64,000 bases of DNA from Anthostomella pinea (lineage: Eukaryota > Ascomycota > Sordariomycetes > Xylariales > Xylariaceae). Of the stretch, positions 36,514 through 47,946 are shown in pieces. The translations under genes and the position numbers were made by a program. The stretch spans positions 2,542,001 to 2,606,000 of the forward strand of contig CAUWAG010000018.1 in assembly GCA_963556695.1 (NCBI GenBank), read 5' to 3'. Position 1 is the stretch's first letter; every line of letters begins with the position of its first letter. Under the pieces are notes generated by a model. It did no database searches, had not been told where the DNA came from, and worked only from the letters and a program-made list of their open reading frames with translations.

Positions 36514-37653
36514 AATCTAGCCACCTAATAGATGAGAAGGATATAACTAATAGGAGGGTCGGTATCTTGAGAATAGAGAGCTCGAGCAACAATTCCACGG
36601 CAACGAGAAGCAGGTCAAGACTCAAGTGCCCGCAGACGCCAGCGTAATCATGGACGGCGGGGGAGACACGGGAATAGCGAGAGACACAGCCAACACTTTT
36701 TAATGGGGTTGATCTCGCTGCAAGACGTACGAAAGGCCGACCCTGGGCTGCCTGGAGCCAAGACCCGACAACCGCATCGCAATGGCGACTTCATAGTCCA
36801 CACTACGCCTTGCCCGTTGCGGTCGCATTGCGGAGGCTGAGGGCAACTCGCAACCCGGCTCAACCAAGCAGCCTCAGAGGAATCCGATTCAGCTCGAGTT
36901 CCGCGGGCCGTGAGTACATCCCGTCTTCTGTGCTGCAGGTGAACACGCTGCCGGCTGGGTGTCATGGATACTCGCGACTCCGGACGCTCTCACCCGCCAG
37001 CCACCTTCCAGTGCTTCCACGGCTTCGCGGGGCAGAGACTTCGCAAGGATTCGAGAGGCGTCTATGATTGGTCTTCCAGGGGCCCAGGGGCATGTAATCT
37101 CATAGCGCTGGCTGGGGCAGCGGGATACCGTATGGGGAAGCGAAGGGAAAACTTTTGCTACCAGCCGGGAATGAAGCGGAAACAAATCGTGACAAGCATG
37201 TGGGATGTGGGAAAGCGGGAAAGCTTATGCGGAGACTGGAAGGCGGGGGCGGGGGCGGAGCTGGAGCTCTAACAAATTGACATTGTGCCACTGCCACGAC
37301 CGACTTCGGCACTGGCCAATGTGTTCATGCACTCTTCACCATTGTCATCGTCTTCTCCTCAAACCGCGCCGCATACTGTACGTGCCCGGCTACATCGAGT
37401 GCGGTACGATGGCATCGGGAAAGGGGAAGCGTGAGCAGCCAGCCGTTGTCGTGTGGGGTGGCACTGCTGCCATCCTTGATTCCGACGGCGGACGAGGAGA
37501 CGCTTGCTGTACAGCCCGGTAATGTGCAAACTCTCCGTGGTAGAAGCTGTGATGGTGTGCGCCAAGGATGTACCGTCACGGCTTAACATGTGAACCAATA
37601 CCTCTTTGGAGGATGGCATGTCATCGTCGTCTAGGATCTGGTCGAAGAGTTAG
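36514..37653. other. intergenic interval
   Basis: 1.1 kb upstream of the MFS gene and downstream of the peroxidase relic. No supported gene. A short GC-rich GGGGGCGG tract lies near 37245. Confidence 0.5.
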
Positions 37654-38184
37654 CTAATGATACTGGCGACCGCTGATCTGAGATCTGGTCATAGTTACCC
37701 TGACCTCACCCTTGACTGCTACGGCCGCATTGGGGTACATGGTGATATCGAGGCCGTATGGCTTGGCAGAGACCGGGGTGATGACTTCGGTGAGCTCGAT
37801 GTCTTTGGGTACGGTATTGAGCATGCGTTCGAGAAGGCTGGTGCACGTCTGGAAGAAGTACTCTCGCTGCGCTCCATCTTGAACCCGACCCAGGCATCAA
37901 GGCCACCCTTGTCGGCAACGACGTCGGCCGTCGCCATGTCGTGGTAGGCGGTCCGAAACCACTCCGCCGAGTCATCGCCCCCGGTCTCCAGCGCGTTTCG
38001 CCTGCGAGTTGCAGGGGAAGACGCCATGCGCGAGGCCGTACTGCCGGAAGCCGTGCTGCTGGTATAGGATGCTCTCGAGCAGGTCGACGCTCTGGTTTGC
38101 CCATGTGTAGCAGGCAGCTCTATTCACCCACTAAATAAGTAAACCGAAGCTGGAAACCAGGAAACGAAAGGTCAGGGAAGACAT
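37654..38184 (-). pseudogene. decayed secreted heme peroxidase
   Basis: A leader-like start at 38182-38184 (MSSLTFRFLVSSFGLLI) meets TAG at 38131-38133. The same frame continues as ACYTWANQSVDLLESILYQQ to about 38000, where it must shift frame to reach EWFRTAYHDMATADV and GGLDAWVGF. That stretch carries the distal His/Arg of fungal class-II-like peroxidases. Near 37858 the protein jumps, after a second frame change, to a C-terminal piece (FFQTCTSLLERMLNTVP, PYGLDITMYPNAAVVKG) ending at 37654-37656. The large middle of the domain, including the proximal heme His, is missing. One stop, one shift and an internal deletion make a working gene very unlikely. Confidence 0.75.
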
Positions 38185-39680
38185 GGCGATGGCGACGGGA
38201 AGGGTAGAAGGATCTATGTCTACCTTGCTGGGCCAGCGGATGCTAGAAGCGCGGGGCATGGTTCGATTCCCTCATTGTATAATATTCTACTCTTCACTCT
38301 CACATCGGATACGAAGCGGAATGGTGACCAAACCAAACCACCACGCCGCCACACGGTGATATAAGTGTTCTCTGGAGGCCCACAATCACTCTTGCACCAC
38401 TACCTCGGAATGGTCCATAGCGGCATATGGGTGTAGCACCGATGTCGATGCATGCGATCCCATCTTCTTGCTCGTATGGGTGACAATTCGATTCAGGGGG
38501 AAGCACTATTTCCTCTGAAGTGAATCCTGCCTGACTACCTCTATATGTAAGCCTTCTTTGACCCTTTCGTATCAGTAAAGACCGTACCTTGAGTCTAACC
38601 ACATGCTCCAATATAACTACTGTGAGGTATGGCATAGTCATATGTCCTATCGACGTGGTCCTGGCTCTTGCTGACCACTTCTTCGAATAGCTTAGGTGGA
38701 AATCACGCTCCCCAGGTGATGCACCTAAGGGCTTAGATGCTGGCTGCTACCGAACCCCATCGGGGCGGCACTTGCAACCTGGTAGCATCGGGGCTCACCA
38801 GCCTCATAATCCCTTACGTGGGAGTGGGCCGACGGAGACTCCCCAACGCCGACGGCTTGAGCTTTGCCCTCTCCCTTTCGTTGCGCAGGGTAATGAGAAT
38901 ATCGACGCGAGGACATTTGACAGTCTAATGGACTGTTTTCTCAACACCCCCAAACGACAGTGCTTCCGAGAATAGCCAGCGGTAGATGGCAGGTAGGTCA
39001 AGTCCTTCACTGGTGGCAGCCTTCCAGACACAGACTGAACTAGCAAAATCAGGCTGGTCCTCTCGGAGACCAGACTCCTGATGAGGATACCAAGATTTTC
39101 AACACATTGCTATTTTAGCAGAAACTAGGAAACATCGGGATAGTAGAATAACGGAATAAGGGTCGCTGGGTTCTGGAAGCCTACTGACAGGTGTCCCACG
39201 TGAGGTTGTTCCAATGCCATTGCTCTCATAGGGTGCGGCTCGGATATCGCTGAGCAGTTCAGGTCTTTCACTACACTGATCGGTTGCTGCCGTGTTCAAT
39301 CCTTCTCCAGGAATTACGGCAGTTGAGAGCATGCCTGGTTTCAATGCCGAAGCAACCCATGAATATTCACAGTGTTCCAAGAACCTGATTTTAACCGCGG
39401 CGACATCCATAGGCTGGGATAGCAGCAACCGTATTAGTGTGACAGCCAAGCATATCTTAATGATGGGTTGGGAGACCTATCCGCTGTTCTCAGTATATTA
39501 CCACCACTCTTTCCCATATTGGTGATTTATCTATTGGGATTCATGCGTGTACTCATCCGCGAACCGAACGCATCTATAAGTGACCAGTACCATGGAAGAA
39601 AGTTGGCCATGTACCTGCCTCTCTTTCTCTCTATTTCCCCTTCTATCTTGTCACATCCTGCTTGCAGTTGAGTAGCAAAT
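38185..39680. other. intergenic interval
   Basis: 1.5 kb with only short frames. Two minus-strand frames (38300-38641 and 39099-39449) read a little like protein but have no partner exons or recognisable motifs. A TATA-like element near the right end is listed separately. Confidence 0.45.
39574..39580 (+). promoter_or_regulatory. TATA-like element upstream of AA9 gene
   Basis: CTATAAG lies about 105 bp before the start codon of the AA9 gene. Confidence 0.4.
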
Positions 39681-40471
39681 ATGAGGTTCCTGACGAGTGT
39701 TCTGCTAGCTGTGACAGCAGTTCAGGCTCACTGTATGTCAACACTGGCCCTTCGAGTTGAGCTGCACCATCTAACAGTCCAGACACGTTCCCCAAGCTTG
39801 TCGTCAACGACAAGGCCGAGACAACCCAATGGGCCTCCACGCGCATGACGAAGAACGCCCAGAGCAAGCAAGGCATTGAGGACCCCACGAGCGCAGATAT
39901 TCGCTGCTATCAATCGACGAACGCCGCTTCGATCATCGAGGTGCCCGCTGGAGCGACTGTCCACTACGTGTCGAGTCAGCAGGTCAATCATCCTGGCCCT
40001 GTTCAGTACTACCTCGCCAAAGTGCCGGCAGGTTCGACGGCGGCGACCTGGGACGGTGCCGGGGCGGTGTGGTTCAAGTTCCACACCGAAATGCCCACCA
40101 TGGACACAAACAAGCAGCTCGTCTGGCCTGGGCAGAGTATGTGCCCCTGCCACGCATCCAGAACCAGGCTAACAACTTGTCCAGACGAGTACAAGACCAC
40201 GAACGCGACGATCCCAGCAGGCACCCCAGACGGCGAATACCTCCTCCGCGTAGAGCACATCGCCTTGCACATGGCCATGCAAGCCAACAAGGCCCAGTTC
40301 TATCTAGCTTGCTCCCAGATCACGATCACTGGTGGTGGAAGTGGCACGCCGGGCCCTCTCGCATCGTTCCCCGGAGCGTACAAGAGCAGTGACCCAGGCA
40401 TTCTGGTGAACCTGCAGAGTCTTCAACCGGACGCCTACATCCCACCGGGACCGGCTGTGTGGAGTGGCTGA
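39681..40471 (+). CDS. AA9 lytic polysaccharide monooxygenase (GH61)
   Basis: Exons 39681-39732, 39783-40136 and 40185-40471 join in phase (introns 50 and 48 nt) to 230 residues. A 16-residue signal peptide ([16 protein letters not shown]) is followed directly by His17, which becomes the N-terminal copper ligand of the histidine brace. The first intron falls just after that His codon. The second copper His is in [15 protein letters not shown] (about residue 87). The axial Tyr is in [10 protein letters not shown] (about 174). There is no C-terminal CBM1. It is secreted, oxidatively cleaves cellulose or related glucans with an electron donor, and fits a plant-biomass-degrading lifestyle together with the GH5 gene at 52.7 kb. 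Confidence 0.95.
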
Positions 40472-40648
40472 GCCCAATCATGTTCAACGGAATTGCGTGC
40501 GGTTCTTATTATGCTATCTCGATACCATACTTGTGAAGGCATGCCGTATTTCCCATGAACGCCTCAGTCTACGTACTGTGCACTATGATTACAAGTGATG
40601 ATTCATGCCCCTGCCAGAGGGAATACTGGGCTCTCAGCCCGGTTTCCC

Positions 40649-42715
40649 TTACTCCCATTCACTCTTATGATCTGGGTCCTTTGCGTCGCAGTTCCCCACG
40701 TTCTCCAACTGACTGAGAACCACTGCCGGGTCGCATTTGTCAGGAGGATAGAATAAGTCCAGGTTTTCCCATGTGGCCGTTACTACTGAACCTTCCTTAT
40801 CAGAGGAGAAGATTCCGCGGCGCACAGTTCCTTTCCGCGTGTGGTAATTGAACATTGCTCCAAGGAGGTGGCCAGGCGTGTCGAGGTATACAGAAGGGGG
40901 GTATACATTGACGCTTAGGGCTATGACGCTGACTTTTTTCTCGAGTTCCCCGCGCTCCTCGTCGTTACAGTCGTCGCAGTTCTCGATTGTGAAGCGGCCC
41001 TGATGGCTAACGTATTTGTCGCCATCACGCGATAGGACCATGACGTGGATCTTGACACCCTTTTCTGAGAAATCTTTCAAGTCGCCGTCTTTCATGGACT
41101 CTTCGATCTTGTCGCGCAGCTGGATGGCCTTGGGGTTTTCCTGGACCTGCGTCAAGAAGAACATGTGTTGTGCCTTGGATGATGTGCCGAGAAACCAGTT
41201 CTGTAGGGCAGTTGTGAAGCCGAAGATGCTCCATCCCGCGGCTTTGCGGGCTTTGGAATTGTCCCCGTTCGTGACGCCCACCAATATGCTAAAGATGATC
41301 ATGGGACCAACGTTTCCTGACGCATCAGCCGCGATCGTCTTCATCATCCCCCCGTCGTCTCCTCCGTCGTTCAATTTCAGGAGAGTTTCGAGGCTCACGA
41401 CATCGGCCTCTCGCGGTTTAGCGTCCTCCTCAAAGCCCATCTCGCCGCTTGTTTGATAGATGTACCCAAACCGGGTCTTCCAATCCGCACGACATTGCAT
41501 TGGCGACTTGCCTGTCAGCGCAGACTGTCGGTCGAAGAAGTCTTTATCGCCCAGATTACATTCGTCCACGGCGTTGGCTGTCAACGCCAGTCGCATGATC
41601 TCGCGCGTCATGGGCACGAATTCCGTGAGCTTCAAGTCTGTCTGCGGCATCGTCATCTGCTTCCCGAGTAGGCCCCATGAGAGATTGAAGGTACCATCTA
41701 GCATCCGAGTAGCCGCCCGAGTGGCCTTGTCCTGTACTTTCCAACCCGCCAACTTCAACTGCTGTTGGAAACCTTTGGCGGCCGTAGACTTGTCGGATTT
41801 GTCCCCTATATAACCAGAAGTCAGTCAACATTTCTCGAAGGTGTTCATGCTCCTTATTGGGCGGCGGGAATGGTGACTGGATATGAACCTCCCGGAGCAT
41901 GTGTGTGTAAACGACTCGAGGTAATACTCACTAGCCTCCCAGATTCCCTGGACCAGGTTCAAAGCTAGGAACCCACTGTGAAGTTTCAAGGCCGACTTGT
42001 AATCCGTAGGCACCTCTAACCCCTTGAAGATAAGGCTGAGGATGCCCTGGAATAGCAGTATTAGGCTGACAACCAAGATACCCAACTCGCTTGCAAACGA
42101 CGGCAGGTTCACAGGATTCTCGGACCAGCCAGCATTCTTCCGGGTCACTTTCGCCAGAGCATTCGAGCCCGCGAGGAGAGCGATAATAAGAGTGGGCAAG
42201 GCCATGAGTCCGTCCTGCTCTGCTGCCTCCTCCTCGAGTACTGCGAAACCCAAAGCCGCCTCCACGATTATGGACGTCAGAGCTGCTCCTGCTTGGGGCC
42301 AATCAACGCCTTTGACAAATGCCTTGATTTTGCCCCGATTGCCAATTTCACCCACGTAATTTCCAGCCCTGTTTATCACCTCCACATCTCCATCCTCCGG
42401 TCTGCGACATTGTTCGCCAACGGGAGCTGGTTCCTCACCCTCCGGCGGGTCTTCCACTCCCGTCATGTCAATGACAAAATCACCGGACACGTATTCTCTC
42501 TCGTCATTGTCGCGTGCCAGACGGAGACTTGGGGTTTTCGGGGATGTCGGCGAGCCGTTTGACTGGCCGAGTAGGTATCTGGCCTCGATTGCATCGTACT
42601 CGGCCTCGCGTTGTTCCTTGGTCGGGTATGCGGATGAAGAACCAGTGAGAAGTAGATTCAAGAGTGCAAGAGTGCCTAGTGCAAAGGGCACGGGCTGGTT
42701 CAGCCTACAATGCAT
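40649..42715 (-). CDS. unknown secreted or membrane protein, 646 aa
   Basis: Exons 42715-41932 and 41805-40649 (126 nt intron, GTGAGT..TATAG, phase 1) give 646 residues. The N-terminus is a signal peptide (LGTLALLNLLLTGSSSAYP). Around residues 145-250 there are three hydrophobic stretches (ALTSIIVEAALGFAVL, GLMALPTLIIALLAGSNALA, ILVVSLILLFQGILSLIF). The C-terminal half is soluble, with an acidic Cys pair (ENCDDCNDEE) and several Trp/Phe-rich segments. I recognise no family and assign no function. A TATATA element lies about 115 bp upstream, which supports the start. Even GC and codon use do not suggest recent transfer. Confidence 0.75.
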
Positions 42716-44593
42716 GATGAATGTGTTGTGTGCAGGCGACTATGACTCTTTGGTTGTGTGGAGTCGACTACGAATGTTTGCTTCAAGAAACCAGAACACC
42801 AAGAAGCCCACACAAAGTTCCAGTCTTATATATCCCACTTGGTACGGTAGTCAGTATGCTTGACTTTGGCCTACCTATCGCCTCCTTCTCCTGCCGCAAG
42901 CTCTGTACATGATCGCCGCTGCTGATCTCACAGGCTACCATCACCATTGCCGTTCCCTCAGGAATCCGAACTTCTTTAATTATCTTGTGTGTTACCTAGA
43001 TCAGCATGTGCCACTACAGCGGTGCTGTTCTGGAACTAGTTGTCGCCGACTCCGGTATTGGATGCCTGGACAGTGGGCCCTTGGGATTGCGATACATGTC
43101 GTGAAGACTTCCACGATGACGACTTATAGCTCCGTCAAGGATACGTTGCGCGGCATCACGTAGCACTTGATGGTGTTATAGAAGAAGTATCGCTCTTTGA
43201 TAAGTTACGAGGTCGTCAAGTCCTTCGACCCGGAACTTTTGAGAACAACTAGAGGATCCTTAGCGCTTAGAGGATCCCGAACCTCGACTCAGCTAGAACT
43301 TTGCCTTACGAGGTTCTTACATAGAATAAAAAAAACCTAGTAGTTTTATTAGGTACCTAGGTATGTAGTTTTGGCTGAGTTGATCGCGCTCCGAGGGTAC
43401 ACTCCTTCTCGCGGATCTTCTAGTACCCTGGCTTTCCGGGGGTCCAAAGTGAGCCATGAATCTATCTTTGGAGGCAGTGTCATCTGATATTATATGTCAT
43501 CTGATATTATATGTCATCTGATATTATATGTCATCTGATATTATATGTCATCTGATAATATATGTCATCTGATATTATACAGGAACATTGTCCACTCACA
43601 GTCTTCATGGAACCTTTATCGACACCCATGTGAAGGGGTGATGACATGATGGGAATTATTGGCATACCTGGTATGCCATCCACCTGATTAGGGTTCCTCG
43701 CAGGCTACCACGACTTCATCAGGCAACCGCCCCCCACACCAATCCCAAGTAGGTACCCTTGTTGTCCTATTTCGAGGTTGTTCATCTGACGACCATCGTG
43801 GCGAGACACTCGTCCTGTCCGTAGCAGCTAGTTCACATCTCGTCCTTTGTATTATTGACACCTTCGAGGGGTCAAAGGCCACTGTCGTCATCGCCTTTAC
43901 TCCTCTTAGTGAGACCTAGCCTTGGAAACACGGTTGCCTTCATCTAATCCAGGTTGTATTATTGGATACACACCTGCATGCGACCAAAATCGGCATTGGT
44001 GGTTCGCGGCAATCATTTGGGCTCAAGGCGGGCCGACTAGCATGTGGAATAATATCTTGGAATCCCACAAAGGGTTTAGGTAGATGTGTTATGTGTCACT
44101 TGATGTTTGTGGCCCAGGGCCCTTCAACATCTACTGAAGCGGCAGATGTAGGGTGGCGCGTCATCGAGCCATGTTTAGGCGACTCTGTTTGCGGCTGATA
44201 AATCTGCTAAAGAAATCTGCCTTACTAAGGAGTGCGATGTATCGACGTTCCTCCTCCAGCTGTCAGCCTGTCAGCGGGAATCAGCCACCATCAAAGTCCC
44301 GACTTGGCAGCTTGGACCCTAAGAATTGTTAGATTTCAAAGTGTTCTATTAAGGAGAGGAATTCCAGCTACTCTGGAGCGGCCAGATTGGCCCTATATAT
44401 ATCCAAGATACTAAAGGAAAGGATACGTGGCCTTATATTGGCCACGTATGTGACAGAGTCACAAATGGGGATGGTGATCCTGAAGGATGACTATGGATGG
44501 GCTAACGTAGCCCAGAATCCAACAAGAATCTGGATTCGGAGCGAGCCGCGACCCCCTGTATTGGGACCCAAGTCCTTCGATCCACCGCGGACC
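42716..44593. other. intergenic interval with tandem repeat and possible relic frames
   Basis: 1.9 kb. A TATA-like CTTATATATCC at 42825-42835 (minus-strand sense) serves the gene to the left. A 17-bp tandem array lies at 43478-43579. Around 43690-43920 both strands have coding-like but motif-free frames. The last 200 bp before the LINE fragment reads as an open frame continuous with it but is unrelated to the LINE. Confidence 0.4.
43478..43579. repeat. 17-bp minisatellite, six copies
   Basis: Six adjacent copies of TGTCATCTGATATTATA without spacers. The fifth copy has one change (ATAATATA). AT-rich, non-coding and not CRISPR-like. Confidence 0.95.
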
Positions 44594-45512
44594 GACCTCC
44601 GACTCGGACGAATAGACCAGAGACACCCTCTTGTTGGCAGGCTCCAAATACAAGTTCGCAAGGAACCAACAAGGCTACAAAGGAGCTTCCAACTAGTCCC
44701 TGACTTCCAGAGACCAACACTCACCAAGCCATCATGGAAGAAGCCCCCATTCCGCAAGGACAAAGACAAAGAAATAGAGCTCTTCAAGCAATGGCTACAG
44801 GGAAGAAACTTGAACACTGACCTTGTCATCTACTCGGATGGATCATAATTGGACGACCAAGGCACAACCCGCACTGGATGGGGTTACACCATCAGGAAAG
44901 GCGGCACTACACAAGCAGTATATCGGGGAAAGGGCAGACTTCTACAAGCAGAAGAGTTCAACCAATGGTGGAAAGACCAATCAGAATCTAGGTATCAAGA
45001 AGTATACTCACATGCAGTAACTGAAAGAGACCTTATATCTTTTAAGAGGAGTACTTTACACAGACTTCTAGCGGCCAGATCTGGACATGGCGACTTTGCC
45101 AGATACCATGAACGCTTTGGGCACACAGACTCGAATGATCACTGCAGCTGTGGTGAGAAGAAAACACCACAACACATTTTCTTTTGTAAGAGGCTGGGGA
45201 AAAATTGGCTACTGCCTAGGCATTCGCCTAGGACAGCTTGTTTACAATACTTAGGGGAGAGGAGCACAGAATGGGCAAAATTCGTGGAGAAGAGCAAGTT
45301 CTTTTCAACAATCTGCCCCTGATAGATAGCCTTCCTTGAAGGACCAGATGGATGACCCCAAGGTCATACCGCCGCAACAACGGGGATGGGCCCGTGAGCG
45401 GGACTGACTGTACTTATTATCTTGAGACCTCCACAACCCTGCGATGCAGAGGCTCTGGGAGGCGTGGTTTGCACTACTGAGGAGCTACCCCCCACGTTAA
45501 ATACAAAACAAA
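44594..45512 (+). mobile_element. LINE copy 1, 5'-truncated and internally deleted
   Basis: Nearly identical to the 3' part of the full element from its position 50560: LGRIDQRHPLVGRLQIQ, the RNase H start NTDLVIYSDGS, the C-terminal Cys/His knuckle region and the 3'UTR ending in ACAAAACAAACA. The in-frame TAA at 44846-44848 replaces a CAG codon, which needs two C-to-T type changes. Just after LLQAE, about 310 nt present in the full copy are missing, with the junction in a shared AGAAG-like run. It keeps CAA at 44678-44680, where the full copy has a stop, so it is useful as a reference. Confidence 0.85.
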
Positions 45513-46227
45513 CATTCTACAAGCAGAAGTAATAGATGCTAAAGTCCATAGCGCTCTCCAAGGTCTTGTAGCAGCCAGGGCAATTGAACGCGGAAAATGG
45601 CTATATGTCTGCCTGGACAACATGTCAGTGGTAGATGGGCTCAATGGGACTCCATCCGAGACATCACAGATCATTTTTCTACGATTCCAAGAACTCGCCA
45701 CAGCACACACTCCTGGAGTGACCGTCAAGTGGATTCCTGGACACAGAGATATCGATAGCAACAAAGTTGCTGACACACTAACAAAAGAGGGTGCCATGCT
45801 AGAAACAGACGCGACGAACCTTCCCACAATCTCTTGGGTAAAGAGCGATCTCAAAAAAAAGGACAAGAAAGAATTCAATCAATGATAGAAAGACCAATCA
45901 GAACCTAGGTATCAAGAAGTATACTCACATACAGTAACTAAAAGGGACCTTATATCTTTTGAAAGAAGCATTCTATACAGACTTCTAGCAGCCAGATCTG
46001 GACATGGCGATTTTGCTAGATATCACGAACGTTTTGGGCATACAGACTCGAATGATCACTACAGCTGCGGTGAGAAGAAAACACCACAACACATTTTCTT
46101 TTATAAGAGGCTTGGGAAAAACCGACTGCTGCCCAGGTACTCGCCTAGGACAGCCTGTTTACAATACTTGGGGGAGAGGAGCGCGGAATGGGCTCGTGAG
46201 TGGGACTGACTGTACTTATTATCTTGA
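45513..46227 (+). mobile_element. LINE copy 2, truncated at both ends
   Basis: Begins abruptly with TTCTACAAGCAGAAG of the RNase H region, directly after the tail of copy 1. It carries many stops and C-to-T / G-to-A changes relative to the full copy (for example GCAG to GTAG and GCTGAAG to GCTAAAG). Near 46189 about 140 nt between two ATGGGC boxes are lost. It breaks off in the 3'UTR at CTTATTATCTTGA, where the full-length element's 5' region begins. Confidence 0.8.
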
Positions 46228-46368
46228 TAACACACTCTTGCCAAAAACAACTATTTTTCTTGGCGCCCCGCTGTTAGGGCGCAACCTCTATATCTGTACT
46301 AAAGCAGGCATTTGTCTCAGTACCTGACTATCCTTGCCAAGGCGCAGAAAATTTTTCTCACAAGCTGG

Positions 46369-47946
46369 ATGGCACCCTTTCACGACAGGCCCCCAAACAC
46401 GCCAGTGGCCGTCCCAAAGACGACTACTGGTGGCGTGTTCAAATCCCCAGTCCCTAAAAGAACACATGACCCGGCAACCCCAAGCAGGCTCCGCCAGGCA
46501 CTGCTCGACGATATCAACAGCAGCCCGTCACAGGTCTCTGAGGCTGACTTCACCACTGTTTCCCCTCTGAAAGGAAAATCCCGAAATATCATTAATAGCA
46601 GCACCATTAATATGGAATTACCTCAGTCAAGCGAAATCCCTACAGACCAAGCCATTAGAGGTGATACAGGGAACAAAGTCTCCTCTTCAGAGTGCCAGGA
46701 CCAAGTTGCTAAAATACTGGCTAAAGACAAGCATCTCTATGAAGCCAGGATGACAATGTTTCAGGAGTGTGCTGCAGCAGTCGATAAGACACTTGAGAAA
46801 GCTGGAACCGAACTATACTCTCATGCCAAGGAGTTCAGCGCTTTCTTCTCCAAATGTCTGAATGAGTGGCTGGAAACCCGAGATCTGACCACAAGAAAGG
46901 CCACTTCTGGGGGGATAGAAATAGGGAAGCCCACCATGACCTTCGCCCAAGCTGTCTCCTCTGGCCAACGACAGCATCCATGGATAGTCAACACTACCAT
47001 AAAGAAAACACAGCCTAGTGCCCTTATCACTATCAACCAATTGAAGAGGAAACAGGATGATCTCCGGGTTTTTGTCCGCATGGATAATAGCCACCTTGAG
47101 CCTTATGGAATCAAGTCTACACTAAACAGAAGACTTAAGCTCCACCCTCAGGAGCTTAGAGAAGTGACACGGTGTCCTTCTGGATTTACCTTACACCCAA
47201 GGGACAAGCCAACTCAGGCTAAGCTTCTGGCTTTCCAAGAAAAAATTGCCGACATTCTCAAGGCACAAAAGATTGAGACCCACACAGTCTGGCATCATTA
47301 CAAGGTCGATGGATGCCCAAGAAAGGTCATCAGTGCAGAAGGGTTCACAATCAATATTACCGACACTGTTGTTGCCAATGAAGTTGAAGCCCAAACAGGC
47401 GACAGACCTCTGAGGTGCATACTCTCAAAGAACACGACTGATTCTGATCCAGAAACCACGTGGATAATCTCTCTGCCCAGTGCAGCAAGGAAACCATTCA
47501 CGCTTTTTGCCCACTCAATGACCTCAAGGCATATTCAACACACCCCCAAGGTTCACCAGTGTGCAAGCTGCTTCAGATACCATGGTAGGAATTACCGATG
47601 CGAAAAGCAAGTATGTGCACACTGCGCCAACACAGTACACCAGGGAGAGTGCGAAAAACCAATCCCAAAGTGTGTCAACTGCAAAGGACCTCATGCTGCC
47701 AACTTCGACAAATGCCCTGCCCGCCCCAAGGTTGTGAAAGGTACCATCCATAAGCACACATGGGAGCAAATCCAGGAAATAAGGCTAGCCGGAGAAAGAG
47801 CCAGATCCAAGGCCTTCAACGAAGCAGGCAGAAACCAAGCTGGGTCAACACCTAGCAATAATAACAAAGACACCACAATGCAAATCGACACAACAGATAC
47901 AACTCATCCCAGAGATGCCGATACCATTGTTGTCAGTCAATGTTAG
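46369..47946 (+). CDS. LINE ORF1, gag-like RNA-binding protein
   Basis: 525 residues from the first in-frame ATG. The N-terminal half is Ser/Thr/Lys-rich. The middle part contains a conserved FVRMDNSHLEPYGIKS / CPSGFTLHPRD region typical of Tad-like ORF1. Near the C-terminus three zinc knuckles follow each other: CASCFRYHGRNYRC, CAHCANTVHQGEC and CVNCKGPHAANFDKC. Its role is binding LINE RNA in the ribonucleoprotein particle. The frame is intact. Its stop codon TAG lies inside the start region of ORF2 (ATGTTAG). Confidence 0.9.
   Translation: MAPFHDRPPNTPVAVPKTTTGGVFKSPVPKRTHDPATPSRLRQALLDDINSSPSQVSEADFTTVSPLKGKSRNIINSSTINMELPQSSEIPTDQAIRGDTGNKVSSSECQDQVAKILAKDKHLYEARMTMFQECAAAVDKTLEKAGTELYSHAKEFSAFFSKCLNEWLETRDLTTRKATSGGIEIGKPTMTFAQAVSSGQRQHPWIVNTTIKKTQPSALITINQLKRKQDDLRVFVRMDNSHLEPYGIKSTLNRRLKLHPQELREVTRCPSGFTLHPRDKPTQAKLLAFQEKIADILKAQKIETHTVWHHYKVDGCPRKVISAEGFTINITDTVVANEVEAQTGDRPLRCILSKNTTDSDPETTWIISLPSAARKPFTLFAHSMTSRHIQHTPKVHQCASCFRYHGRNYRCEKQVCAHCANTVHQGECEKPIPKCVNCKGPHAANFDKCPARPKVVKGTIHKHTWEQIQEIRLAGERARSKAFNEAGRNQAGSTPSNNNKDTTMQIDTTDTTHPRDADTIVVSQC

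Noticed and set aside
38245..38290. B-box-like GGTTCGATTCC
   Set aside because: No T-stem pairing, no A box and no acceptor stem around it; not a tRNA.
43478..43579. CRISPR-like repetition
   Set aside because: Copies are directly adjacent with no spacers, in a eukaryotic genome.
46228..46260. Target-site duplication of the full-length LINE
   Set aside because: Only a five-base match (TTGAT) could be found between the two flanks, which is not significant.
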